64,000 nt of DNA. Source: Candidatus Mediterraneibacter merdipullorum. GTDB lineage: Bacteria; Bacillota; Clostridia; Lachnospirales; Lachnospiraceae. Both the position numbers and the translations under genes were made by a program. Below are positions 44,419-52,716 of the stretch, piece by piece. Each line of letters opens with the position of its first letter. Position 1 is the stretch's first letter. The notes under the pieces are model-generated. The model was not told the DNA's origin, did not search any database, and worked only from the letters and a program-made list of their open reading frames with translations. The stretch is from positions 1 to 64,000 of the forward strand of contig DXAL01000051.1 in assembly GCA_019117125.1 (NCBI GenBank), given 5' to 3'.

Positions 44419-44796
44419 ATGAAAAATTCTAATTCAGGGGCTTTAAAAGCCTGCGGACTTATTATGCTCATCTTTGGCATCGTATATGTGCTGGTAGGGA
44501 CAATGGCCCTGGCAGGCATAATATCAAACGTACTCCCGGGACATGAGGCGCAGGAAGTCATCATCATCGTGCTTGCGTATGCCATCGCACTCCTGGGAAT
44601 CGTATGCGGAATCGTATGTATGAAAGGAATCACAGGAGCTGCAAAAGTATGCGGCATCATCTTTGCAGGCATCGGTCTGGCTTCCCTGATTTATCAGCAG
44701 GTAGTATATGATACATTCGCATTGGTAGACTCCCTGGCAATGTGCTATGGTATCGCAATTTTTTCTATTGCATCCAAAGTAGAGAAAGAGAACTAA
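44419..44796 (+). CDS. Small four-helix membrane protein of unknown function
   Basis: 125 aa with four hydrophobic segments: ALKACGLIMLIFGIVYVLVG, VIIIVLAYAIALLGIVCGIV, AAKVCGIIFAGIGLASLIYQ and LAMCYGIAIFSIASK. I do not recognise a characterised family. Start 44419 follows AGAGGAGAAAATC, and the gene lies under the consensus promoter at 44237. A terminator follows. Confidence 0.75.
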   Translation: MKNSNSGALKACGLIMLIFGIVYVLVGTMALAGIISNVLPGHEAQEVIIIVLAYAIALLGIVCGIVCMKGITGAAKVCGIIFAGIGLASLIYQQVVYDTFALVDSLAMCYGIAIFSIASKVEKEN

Positions 44797-44827
44797 AAAA
44801 CCATATAAAAATATCTGGTAAAAAACT

Positions 44828-44861
44828 GTGGCAGTCCTTTTCAACGGGACTGCCTCTTTTT
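44828..44861 (+). terminator. Terminator after the small membrane protein gene
   Basis: GGCAGTCC (44830-44837) pairs with GGGACTGCC (44846-44854), then TCTTTTT. Confidence 0.85.
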
Positions 44862-44905
44862 ACGCAAATGCGGTGTGTGCCATGGGCAAACGTGATATGC
44901 GTCGG

Positions 44906-46786
44906 CTATACAATCCGGTCCTGTATCTGTCCGGAAGCCGGAGACAGGACAGGCTGCGCGCTTTCCGCGATATCCGTGACGCCTTTCCCGGTGTTCGGAT
45001 GGAACTGGGAGTACACGGCGTCTGCCGCAAAGAGCAGCATCAGCGCAGAGCAGACCGCCATAAGCGCTTTTTCATTTACCTTTGCAATCAGGTTGTCGAG
45101 GATGGGCGCTGCCATGTAGGTGATGGCGAGCCCGCCGATGCCGAATACGAGCAGGCCTTCCGCACAGATTCTGCCGTTCAGGTTCAGGAAATAGCCGCTG
45201 TAATCCCACCATTTCGTGCCGCCCGTGGCAATCTCCATGACAAGAGAGGTCATGTACTCCAGGAATCCGCACAGCACCACGGTCGTGCCGAAGAGAAGCG
45301 CGGGATTCCTGCGGAACCGGTACAGGACGGTCAGGATAAGCACTCCTCCTGTGCCGTAGATTGGGAGCCACGGTCCGTGGAGGGCGCCCCGGTTGACGAG
45401 TTCACCGGTGGATATCAGATGCATGCCCACTTCCCAGAGCCATCCGAACAGGGACATGCTCAAAAAGACGGTAATCAGCGCCCAGACCGTATAATGCCGC
45501 ATATAGTTTAAGGACTGGACCAGCTTGCGCCGCTCTTCCTCCGGAATGGGATAGAGCCGGACCGGATAGGCCTCGCCCTGGACGTCATCCACCATGGAGT
45601 GGATGCGGACGTATTCCGCCTGGTGTCTCTCGTATGCCCGGTCCTGAGGTCTGCGCAGGAAGAGGATGCCGAAGTTGTCCGCCAGAAATCCGCGCCAGCC
45701 CTGCATCTTTTCTTTTTTCCCTTCCGGGGCGTCCATCACCCGGATGACATCCGGATAGGTGGCGCGGATGAGTTCTTCCCCGGCTTTCTCATAGAGATAT
45801 GTGTCGCATAAGCGCTCTGAGCCCGGGATATGTTTTGCCAGCGCTTCCGAACGCAGTTCGGCATAGTACCGGGTGAATGCGGCGACTTTGTATGGGTTGG
45901 TGTAGAAAATATTGAACACGCCCATGGTGAAGATGCCGAGAATCTGCCATCCCACGAACGAGAGTTCAAAGACGAAACACTCCCATTTGTGACCGTCCAT
46001 CATCTTCCGGGACAGGGTGACTGTCTCCCGCGCCGTCATATCCGGATTTTCCGCCGCGATGTACGGGACGAGATAATAGGAGTAGCGCTTGATGGCAATG
46101 CCGACGATGGTCGCGCACCACAGGGTGTAAAAGACATATTTCACGAACATAATCCAGGATGCCTTCAGCCATTTCCGGATGCGCATCAGGAAGGTGAAGC
46201 GCTGGGAAGTGACCCGGTCGTATATCATGCCTTCCAGGAAAACTCTGCGCGTCACGACCTGGAATACATTGACGACGAAGAACCAGAAGGCGAAGGCGCC
46301 CAGCGCGCCCAGTGCGATGAGGATGAGCACGCCCAGATTCTTCGAGCCGGTGATGGATGCAATAGCAGCCACCATGGTCACGATGATGGAGCCGGAGCTG
46401 AGTTGGTTGACGATGCCGGAAAGAACGCCCCGGGTACGCCCGAACGCCGGGTTTCCTTTTTCTGAGTCAAGGATTTCCTCTTCTTCTGCCTGCTGTGTCA
46501 GTTCCCGTCCTGCCTCAGTGCCATGCTCGGTGATGGTATGAAGCACATCGCTCCAGGAGATGCCGCTCACCTCGGTCTTGACCATGGCGTCGTCGGAAAA
46601 ATCTCCGTGCAGGTTGGCTTCAAACTCCTGTACCGTCTGCTCCCGCGTCTGGGCGGAAGAAAAATCCAGGGAGCTTGTGAACTCCGAGCCAAGGAACGAC
46701 GCGATGAGGCAGGCGGCGACGAATATGAGGTAATGCTTCTTCAGGGAACGTCTTCCCAGTTCTTTCATCTGTTTTCTTGTCTTCAT
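44906..46786 (-). CDS. DUF975 membrane protein fused to a CmpB-type (DUF1113) domain
   Basis: 626 aa. The N-terminal DUF975 part (to about residue 330) has KQMKELGRRSLKKHYLIFVAACLIASFLGS and five or so helices, with VTRRVFLEGMIYD and TARETVTLSRKMMDGHKW. A charged linker follows, then a C-terminal polytopic CmpB-like domain with LWEVGMHL, NRGALHGPWLPIYGTGG and TGGTKWWDYSGYFLNLNGRIC. Both families occur alone elsewhere, so this is a fusion. Function unknown; CmpB-like proteins are described as putative ABC-transporter type IV. Start 46786 has no strong ribosome site. Confidence 0.8.
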   Translation of the reverse strand: MKTRKQMKELGRRSLKKHYLIFVAACLIASFLGSEFTSSLDFSSAQTREQTVQEFEANLHGDFSDDAMVKTEVSGISWSDVLHTITEHGTEAGRELTQQAEEEEILDSEKGNPAFGRTRGVLSGIVNQLSSGSIIVTMVAAIASITGSKNLGVLILIALGALGAFAFWFFVVNVFQVVTRRVFLEGMIYDRVTSQRFTFLMRIRKWLKASWIMFVKYVFYTLWCATIVGIAIKRYSYYLVPYIAAENPDMTARETVTLSRKMMDGHKWECFVFELSFVGWQILGIFTMGVFNIFYTNPYKVAAFTRYYAELRSEALAKHIPGSERLCDTYLYEKAGEELIRATYPDVIRVMDAPEGKKEKMQGWRGFLADNFGILFLRRPQDRAYERHQAEYVRIHSMVDDVQGEAYPVRLYPIPEEERRKLVQSLNYMRHYTVWALITVFLSMSLFGWLWEVGMHLISTGELVNRGALHGPWLPIYGTGGVLILTVLYRFRRNPALLFGTTVVLCGFLEYMTSLVMEIATGGTKWWDYSGYFLNLNGRICAEGLLVFGIGGLAITYMAAPILDNLIAKVNEKALMAVCSALMLLFAADAVYSQFHPNTGKGVTDIAESAQPVLSPASGQIQDRIV

Positions 46787-46906
46787 CTTGTGTATGCGGC
46801 AGGACCGTCATGCGGATTCCTGCGCCCTCCTTATTTCAGTCTACAGACAGTATATGGAGGAAACAGAAAAAACGCAAGCGATTGCTGATTTTTTGAAAAA
46901 GATATC

Positions 46907-46935
46907 TTGTCAAATTATTAACAATGTGATATGAT
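46907..46935 (+). promoter_or_regulatory. Rex operator inside the mdh-hdr-flx-frd-fum promoter
   Basis: TTGTCA (46907-46912), 17 bases and TATGAT (46930-46935) form the promoter. TTGTCAA-ATTA-TTAACAA (46907-46924) matches the Rex consensus TTGTTAA-N4-TTAACAA at 13 of 14 defined bases and covers -35 and spacer. Rex leaves DNA when NADH is high. The rest of 46787-47102 shows no gene. Confidence 0.8.
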
Positions 46936-47102
46936 GGGAAAAGCGAAATCTGATTAATAAAGTGAGGAGTCACAGACCGATGTACAGACAGAAGGGATAA
47001 GAAAGCAGGATTCTTAATGTGGGCAGACAACGGTGGTTTAATCATGATTTCTTTTTTTATTTTCAGAAAACGAAAAACAACAAGAAAGGCAGAGGAGAAA
47101 CT

Positions 47103-48050
47103 ATGAGCAGCAAAATCACAATCATCGGCGCCGGAAGCGTCGGAGCGACAATCGCGTACAAACTTTCCTATGAAGAATTCGTATCCGAAATTGTCATGAT
47201 TGACATCAACAATGACAAGGTCGAGGGAGAAGTCATGGATATCGAGCAGGGTACCTGCTTCAGAAGCCCGATTTCCATCGTCGCCGGAACATACGAGGAT
47301 GCAAAGGATTCCGATATCGTGATTATTACATCCGGTATCGCGCGCAAGCCGGGTCAGACAAGAATCGAACTGGCGCAGACCAACGTAAATATCATCAAGT
47401 CCATCACACCGGAGATTGTCAAGGCAGCGCCGAATGCGAAATACATCATCGTAAGCAACCCGGTGGACGTGCTGACCTATGTATTCACAAAGATTTCCGG
47501 ACTTCCGGAGAACCAGATTATCGGTTCCGGCACACTGCTTGACACCGCGCGTCTGCGTTACGGACTGTCCAGACATTTCAATGTGGCACAGAAGAACATC
47601 CACGCATATGTATACGGCGAGCACGGCGATTCTTCCTTCGTTCCGTGGTCCGGAGCAAACATCGCGAGCATGCCCATCGATGACTACTATAAAGATATGA
47701 CGGCGCGCGGCGTAGAGCTTACCGAACTGGACAAGCCGGCGATGGAAGAGTACGTGCACAAGTCAGGCGGACAGGTTATCGCGAAGAAGGGCGCTACCTT
47801 TTACGCAGTATCCATCTCTGTTGTAGAGCTGTGCAACCTGGTGCTGGCAGCTTCCAATTCCGTTGCGACGGTATCTTCCATGATGCACGGCGAGTACGGC
47901 ATCGAGGATGTGTGCTTAAGCGTTCTTTCCCTTGTAGGACCGGACGGCGTGGTCGGCAAAGTCCCGATGCACCTGACAGACGAGGAGATCGAGAGACTCC
48001 AGGCAAGTGCAAATAAGCTGAAAGACGTTATCGCTCAGCTTGATATTTAA
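47103..48050 (+). CDS. mdh: LDH-like malate dehydrogenase
   Basis: 315 aa of the lactate/malate dehydrogenase family: NAD loop GAGSVGATIA (residues 9-18), catalytic Asp147, Arg150 and His174 (LLDTARLR, GEHGDSS). The specificity loop reads ARKPGQTR: Arg81 stands where true L-LDHs have Gln (position 102, dogfish numbering) and a Gln stands where LDHs have Glu. Both point to a C4-dicarboxylate such as oxaloacetate. Automatic annotation may call it L-lactate dehydrogenase. Start 47103 follows AGGCAGAGG. First gene of the Rex-controlled operon with fumarase and fumarate reductase, so oxaloacetate to malate is the likely reaction. Confidence 0.75.
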   Translation: MSSKITIIGAGSVGATIAYKLSYEEFVSEIVMIDINNDKVEGEVMDIEQGTCFRSPISIVAGTYEDAKDSDIVIITSGIARKPGQTRIELAQTNVNIIKSITPEIVKAAPNAKYIIVSNPVDVLTYVFTKISGLPENQIIGSGTLLDTARLRYGLSRHFNVAQKNIHAYVYGEHGDSSFVPWSGANIASMPIDDYYKDMTARGVELTELDKPAMEEYVHKSGGQVIAKKGATFYAVSISVVELCNLVLAASNSVATVSSMMHGEYGIEDVCLSVLSLVGPDGVVGKVPMHLTDEEIERLQASANKLKDVIAQLDI

Positions 48051-48059
48051 GAGATGTTT

Positions 48060-48084
48060 CCCTCTGCGGGCTTTCTGCAGAGGG
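48060..48084 (+). promoter_or_regulatory. Intercistronic hairpin between mdh and hdrB
   Basis: CCCTCTGC (48060-48067) and GCAGAGGG (48077-48084) form an 8-bp stem with a 9-base loop and no T tract. It may protect or process the mRNA so that mdh is made in larger amounts than the genes behind it. Confidence 0.5.
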
Positions 48085-48137
48085 TTACTCAAGTAACAGG
48101 ACGGAAGACCCGTCTGACAGACAAGGAGGTAAACACT

Positions 48138-48935
48138 ATGAAATACAGCTATTTTCCCGGCTGTACGCTGAAGAATAAAGCTGTGGACCTGGACCGTTAC
48201 GCCAGAATCTCCGCTGAGGCTCTCGGATTTGAGCTGGAGGAGATTGAGGAGTGGCAGTGCTGCGGCGGCGTGTATCCGCTTGGCACCGATGAGATTGCCA
48301 CGAAGCTGGCTTCTGTCCGTGCCCTCAACGATGCGAAAGAGCACGGTCAGGACCTGGTGACGGTCTGTTCAGCATGCCATCACGTGATTAAGCGCGTCAA
48401 CGACGACATGCAGAACGTGGATGACATCCGCACAAGGGCGAACAATTACCTGAAGCTTGACGAGCCCTATGAAGGCGAGACGACGGTGCTCCATTATCTG
48501 GAAGTGCTCCGCGACCGCGTGGGATTCGATGAGCTGAAGAAAAAAGTCGTGAAACCCCTTACCGGAAAGAAGATCGGCGCTTACTACGGATGCCTGCTCC
48601 TTCGCCCGGGCAAGGTCATGGCATTCGACGATCCGGAGAACCCGACCATCCTGGAGGACTTCATCCGCGCCCTGGGCGCTGAGCCGGTAATCTACCCGTA
48701 CCGGAACGAGTGCTGCGGCGGCTACATTTCCCTGAAGGAAGAGGACATGTTAAAGAACATGTGCCGCAAGATCGAGGAGAGCGCGGCGGGATTCGGCGCG
48801 GATATGCTTATCACGGCCTGTCCGCTGTGCATGTACAACCTGAATAAAAACAACGGCGGCAACCTGCCGGTATACTATTTCACAGAACTTCTTGCAGAGG
48901 CTCTGGGACTCAAAGAGGAGGTGGATGAGCAGTGA
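48138..48935 (+). CDS. hdrB: HdrB-like subunit, heterodisulfide reductase type
   Basis: 265 aa. Two complete CCG motifs: Cys9, Cys41-Cys42, Cys77-x2-Cys80 in the first, and CLLLRPG, ECCGGY, CPLCMYN in the second. These bind the non-cubane [4Fe-4S] clusters that in methanogens cleave CoM-S-S-CoB. Here no heterodisulfide is expected; HdrB-like subunits in bacteria deliver the high-potential electron branch to another acceptor. The start at 48138 follows CAAGGAGG. GTGA overlap with hdrC. Confidence 0.9.
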   Translation: MKYSYFPGCTLKNKAVDLDRYARISAEALGFELEEIEEWQCCGGVYPLGTDEIATKLASVRALNDAKEHGQDLVTVCSACHHVIKRVNDDMQNVDDIRTRANNYLKLDEPYEGETTVLHYLEVLRDRVGFDELKKKVVKPLTGKKIGAYYGCLLLRPGKVMAFDDPENPTILEDFIRALGAEPVIYPYRNECCGGYISLKEEDMLKNMCRKIEESAAGFGADMLITACPLCMYNLNKNNGGNLPVYYFTELLAEALGLKEEVDEQ

Positions 48936-49321
48936 AAACCGAACAGAAACGCGCGGAGATGATTAAGGAAATCAGCGGCGTCAATCCGCTCAAATGCATG
49001 AAGTGCGGCAAATGTTCCGCTTCCTGCCCGTCCTACAACGAGATGGATATCAAGCCCCACCAGTTCGTGTCTTATGTGATTAATGAAGATATCGAATCCC
49101 TGGTAAAATCAAAATCCCTCTGGAAATGTCTTTCCTGCTTTGCCTGCATCGAGAGATGTCCGCGCGACGTGAAGCCGGGCAAGCTCATCGACGCGGCGAG
49201 ACAGATCGTTGTGCGTGAGAGAGGACAGAATTACCTGCTGGCGGATGAGATACCGGAGCTTGTAGACCCCGACACACCGCAGCAGCTTCTCGTAAGTGCA
49301 TTAAGAAGATACAGGAGGTGA
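48932..49321 (+). CDS. hdrC: HdrC-like iron-sulfur subunit
   Basis: 129 aa with two [4Fe-4S] motifs: CMKCGKCSASCPSY and CLSCFACIERCPRD. It carries electrons between HdrA and HdrB. A GTG start overlaps the hdrB stop. It lies 6 bases before hdrA, preserving the hdr gene set as B-C-A. Confidence 0.9.
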   Translation: MKTEQKRAEMIKEISGVNPLKCMKCGKCSASCPSYNEMDIKPHQFVSYVINEDIESLVKSKSLWKCLSCFACIERCPRDVKPGKLIDAARQIVVRERGQNYLLADEIPELVDPDTPQQLLVSALRRYRR

Positions 49322-49327
49322 TAACAG

Positions 49328-51316
49328 GTGCAGAGGATAGGAGTATTTGTCTGCCACTGCGGATCAAACATCGCCGCAACGGTAGACGTTAAGAAAGTCG
49401 CTGAGATGGCGCTCCATGAGCCGGGCGTCGTACATGCGGAAGACTATCAGTATATGTGTTCCGAGGCCGGCCAGGAGAAGATCAGGGAAGCCATTCAGCA
49501 GAAACATCTGACAGGACTTGTCGTCTGTTCATGTTCTCCGCGTATGCACGAGACGACATTCAGAAACGCAGCGGAGAGAGCGGGCCTGAACCCGTATATG
49601 GTGGAAATCGCCAACATCCGTGAGCATTGTTCATGGATTCACAAAGATATCGAAGAAGCTACAGAGAAGGCAGTCATCCTGATGCGTGCGGCTGTTGCGA
49701 AAGTGAATCTTGACGCGCCGCTGCAGCCGGGCGAGAGCCGTGTGACGAAGCGTGCACTTGTGATCGGAGGCGGCATCGCCGGCATCCAGACCGCGCTCGA
49801 CATCGCGGAAGCGGGCTACCCGGTGGATATCGTGGAGAAGACGCCGAGCATCGGCGGAAGGATGTCCCAGCTTGACAAGACATTCCCGACCCTGGACTGC
49901 TCATCCTGTATCCTGACCCCGAAGATGGGTGAAGTGAACGCGCATCCGCTGATCAACATCTATACATACAGCGAGGTGGAGAGCGTATCCGGATTCGTGG
50001 GCGACTTTACAGTCGAAATCCGCAAGAAAGCAAGAAGCGTGGATATGAACAAGTGTACCGGCTGCGGCCTCTGCCAGGAGAAGTGCCCGAGCAAGAAGAC
50101 GCCCAGCGAGTTCAACCGCGGCTTAAGCACCAGAAGCGCCATCTACACACCGTTCGCACAGGCGGTTCCGAACGTTCCGGTGATCGACCGTGACGCATGT
50201 ATCAAGTTCAAGACCGGAAAATGCGGTCTCTGCGCAAAAGTGTGCCAGGCAGGAGCTATCGACTACGACCAGATCGATGAGATCGTAACAGAGAAGTACG
50301 GCGCCATCGTTGTCGCTACCGGATTCGACATGATCAAGCTGGATAAATATGACGAGTACGCATACAGCCAGAGCAAGGATGTCATCACATCCCTGGAGCT
50401 GGAGCGCATCATGAATGCGGCAGGACCGACAGGCGGACATCTGGAGCGCCTCTCCGACGGCAAAGCGCCGAAGGAGCTGGTATTCATCCAGTGTGTGGGC
50501 AGCCGGTGCGCAGACGACCGGGGCAAGAGCTACTGTTCCAAAGTCTGCTGTATGTATACGGCAAAACATGCCATGCTGATCCGCGACAAGTATCCGGATA
50601 CCAACGTGACCGTGTTCTACATCGACGTGCGTACGCCGGGCAAGAACTTCGATGAGTTCTACCGCAGAGCCGTTGAGGATTACGGTGTAAACTACATCAA
50701 AGGCCAGGTCGGAAAGGTCATCCCGCAGCCGGACGGCAAGCTGCTCGTACAGGGCGCGGACCTGATCGACAACAAGCAGATCCTGAAAGAGGCGGATATG
50801 GTCGTTCTTGCAGCTGCCATTGAGCCGAACCCGGATGTGCGGAAGATCGCGACCATGCTCACCGCGAGCATCGACACGAACAACTTCCTCACAGAGGCGC
50901 ACGCGAAGCTCCGTCCGGTGGAGTCTCCGACAGCCGGCATCTTCCTCTCGGGCGTATGCCAGGGACCGAAAGATATCCCGGAGACCGTATCCCAGGCAGG
51001 AGCTGCCGCTGTGAAAGCCATCGGCCTTCTTGCAAAAGATAAACTGCTGACCAATCCGTGTACGGCACATTCCGACGAACTCCTGTGCAACGGATGTTCC
51101 CAGTGTGCGAATGTCTGCCCGTACGGTGCGATCACCTACGAGGACAAAGAGGTGAACGATCACGGAATCCGCGAGACAAGACGCATTGCGGTTGTAAATG
51201 ACGCACTGTGCCAGGGCTGCGGTGCCTGCACCGTAACATGTCCGTCCGGCGCAATGGACCTGCAGGGATTCTCGAACAGACAGATTCTAGCGGAGGTGGA
51301 TGCGATATGTCGATAG
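49328..51316 (+). CDS. hdrA: HdrA-like bifurcating flavoprotein
   Basis: 662 aa, full HdrA length. An N-terminal Cys domain (VFVCHCGSNI, VVCSCSPRMHE, REHCSWIH) leads into a thioredoxin-reductase-like FAD domain (ALVIGGGIAGIQTALDIAEAG; DCSSCILTPKM), with an inserted ferredoxin part (CTGCGLCQEKCPSKK, CGLCAKVCQAG). The C-terminal ferredoxin has CNGCSQCANVCPYG and CQGCGACTVTCPSG. HdrA's FAD is the established electron-bifurcation site in Hdr complexes. GTG start after AGGAGG. It overlaps the next gene by 10 bases. Confidence 0.93.
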   Translation: MQRIGVFVCHCGSNIAATVDVKKVAEMALHEPGVVHAEDYQYMCSEAGQEKIREAIQQKHLTGLVVCSCSPRMHETTFRNAAERAGLNPYMVEIANIREHCSWIHKDIEEATEKAVILMRAAVAKVNLDAPLQPGESRVTKRALVIGGGIAGIQTALDIAEAGYPVDIVEKTPSIGGRMSQLDKTFPTLDCSSCILTPKMGEVNAHPLINIYTYSEVESVSGFVGDFTVEIRKKARSVDMNKCTGCGLCQEKCPSKKTPSEFNRGLSTRSAIYTPFAQAVPNVPVIDRDACIKFKTGKCGLCAKVCQAGAIDYDQIDEIVTEKYGAIVVATGFDMIKLDKYDEYAYSQSKDVITSLELERIMNAAGPTGGHLERLSDGKAPKELVFIQCVGSRCADDRGKSYCSKVCCMYTAKHAMLIRDKYPDTNVTVFYIDVRTPGKNFDEFYRRAVEDYGVNYIKGQVGKVIPQPDGKLLVQGADLIDNKQILKEADMVVLAAAIEPNPDVRKIATMLTASIDTNNFLTEAHAKLRPVESPTAGIFLSGVCQGPKDIPETVSQAGAAAVKAIGLLAKDKLLTNPCTAHSDELLCNGCSQCANVCPYGAITYEDKEVNDHGIRETRRIAVVNDALCQGCGACTVTCPSGAMDLQGFSNRQILAEVDAICR

Positions 51317-51750
51317 AAAAGAATGAAGAATTCAGACCAAAGATCGTGGCGTTCTGCTGCAACTGGTGCAGCTACGCCGGAGCAGACCTGGCGGGAAGCA
51401 GCCGTATGTCCTATTCGGCAGACGTGAAGATCATCCGCGTTCCCTGTTCATGCCGCGTCAATCCGATGTTCATCTTGAGAGCATTCGAGAAAGGCGCCGA
51501 CGGCGTGATCATGTGCGGATGCCATCCGGGAGACTGCCACTATACGTCAGGCAACTACTATGCGAGAAGACGTATGACGCTCCTGTTCTCCATGCTGGAT
51601 TACATCGGAGTGGAGAACGGACGTACCCGCGTTGAGTGGGTATCCGCCGCAGAGGGCGCAAAATTCTCACAGACCATGCATGAGTTTGTGGACAAGATCA
51701 AATCCCTCGGCAAGAATGTAAGATTGGAGGATTTAAGATGCAGGAATTAA
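51307..51750 (+). CDS. MvhD/FlxD-like [2Fe-2S] electron-transfer protein
   Basis: 147 aa. MvhD family: KIVAFCCNWCSYAGADLAG, VPCSCRVNP, IMCGCHPGDCHYTSGN. It links an electron-input module to HdrA. In methanogens the partner is a hydrogenase; in bacteria FlxD plays this role for the NAD(P)H-dependent Flx module, as the next genes suggest. Start 51307 lies inside hdrA after GCGGAGGTGG. Confidence 0.9.
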   Translation: MSIEKNEEFRPKIVAFCCNWCSYAGADLAGSSRMSYSADVKIIRVPCSCRVNPMFILRAFEKGADGVIMCGCHPGDCHYTSGNYYARRRMTLLFSMLDYIGVENGRTRVEWVSAAEGAKFSQTMHEFVDKIKSLGKNVRLEDLRCRN

Positions 51751-52712
51751 TCAACCGCGCAAAAGAGCTTCTGGCCGACGGAACCGTGGCAAGAGTGCTC
51801 GGATGGAAAGCCGGGGACCTGCCTTACAATCCGGAACCGGCTTACTTTGAGAAAGAGGAAGACTTCGCAGACTTCGTTTACAACGGCTTCTGCGGGGCCA
51901 ACTTAAGCAAATATATGATCGAGGCTTCCAAGCTGGAGGGCAAAACCCTCGTATGCCTGAAGCCGTGCGATACATACAGCTATCAGGAACTGTTGAAAGA
52001 ACACCGTGTGGACCGCGAGAAAGCGTATATCATCGGCGTGGGCTGCAAGGGCAAGCTGGACATCGAGAAAATCCGCGCCATGGGCATCAAAGGCATCAAA
52101 AACATCTCCGGCGCAGAGATTGAAGATGAAGCGGAGACGCTGACCATCGATACGATCTACGGTGAGAAGACATGCGCGTATACAGACGCCATGCTGGAGC
52201 GGTGCCACGTATGCAAGGGCAAGGACCATATGATCTTTGACGAGATCATCGGCGAGTCCAAAGAGACGAAAGATGCAGACCGTTTCGCGGAAGTGGAAAA
52301 GATTGAGGCCATGAGCCCGGAAGAGAAGTTCGCATTCTTCCAGAAAGAGCTGAGCAAATGCATCCGCTGCAACGCCTGCCGCAATGTATGTCCTGCATGC
52401 AGCTGCCGCAAGTGTGTATTTGACAGCAACAAGTTCGACAGCTCACAGAAAGCGAACGTGGATTCCTTCGAGGAGAAGATGTTCCACATCATCCGCGCCT
52501 TCCATGTGGCCGGAAGATGTACGGACTGCGGCGAGTGCAGCAGAGTATGTCCCCAGGGCATCCGCCTGCATCTCTTCAACCGCAAGTTTATCAAAGATAT
52601 CAACGAGCTCTACGGCGAGTATCAGGCCGGGGCGGACCTGGAGCCCAGGACTCCGCTGACCAACTATACGACGGAAGACGCAGAGCCTGGAATTGTGGCA
52701 GAAAGGGGATAA
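51738..52712 (+). CDS. FlxC-like iron-sulfur protein
   Basis: 324 aa. The N-terminal part (VCLKPCDTYSYQEL, IIGVGCKGKLD, CHVCKGK) resembles FrhB/FdhB-type proteins. The C-terminal part has two [4Fe-4S] motifs, CIRCNACRNVCPAC and CTDCGECSRVCPQG, with an additional CSCRKC. It is probably the electron conduit between the FAD/NAD(P) protein and the MvhD-like protein. Start 51738 overlaps the previous gene and follows GGAGGATTTAAG. Confidence 0.8.
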   Translation: MQELINRAKELLADGTVARVLGWKAGDLPYNPEPAYFEKEEDFADFVYNGFCGANLSKYMIEASKLEGKTLVCLKPCDTYSYQELLKEHRVDREKAYIIGVGCKGKLDIEKIRAMGIKGIKNISGAEIEDEAETLTIDTIYGEKTCAYTDAMLERCHVCKGKDHMIFDEIIGESKETKDADRFAEVEKIEAMSPEEKFAFFQKELSKCIRCNACRNVCPACSCRKCVFDSNKFDSSQKANVDSFEEKMFHIIRAFHVAGRCTDCGECSRVCPQGIRLHLFNRKFIKDINELYGEYQAGADLEPRTPLTNYTTEDAEPGIVAERG

Positions 52713-52716
52713 TGTT

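Noticed and set aside
47103-48050. L-lactate dehydrogenase annotation
   Set aside because: The specificity loop and operon context favour malate/oxaloacetate, though lactate activity is not excluded.
50123-51163. A 346-codon minus-strand frame opposite hdrA, and similar long frames opposite frdB/frdA (54608-55786)
   Set aside because: Both are complementary to genes with complete cluster motifs and contain no recognisable domain.
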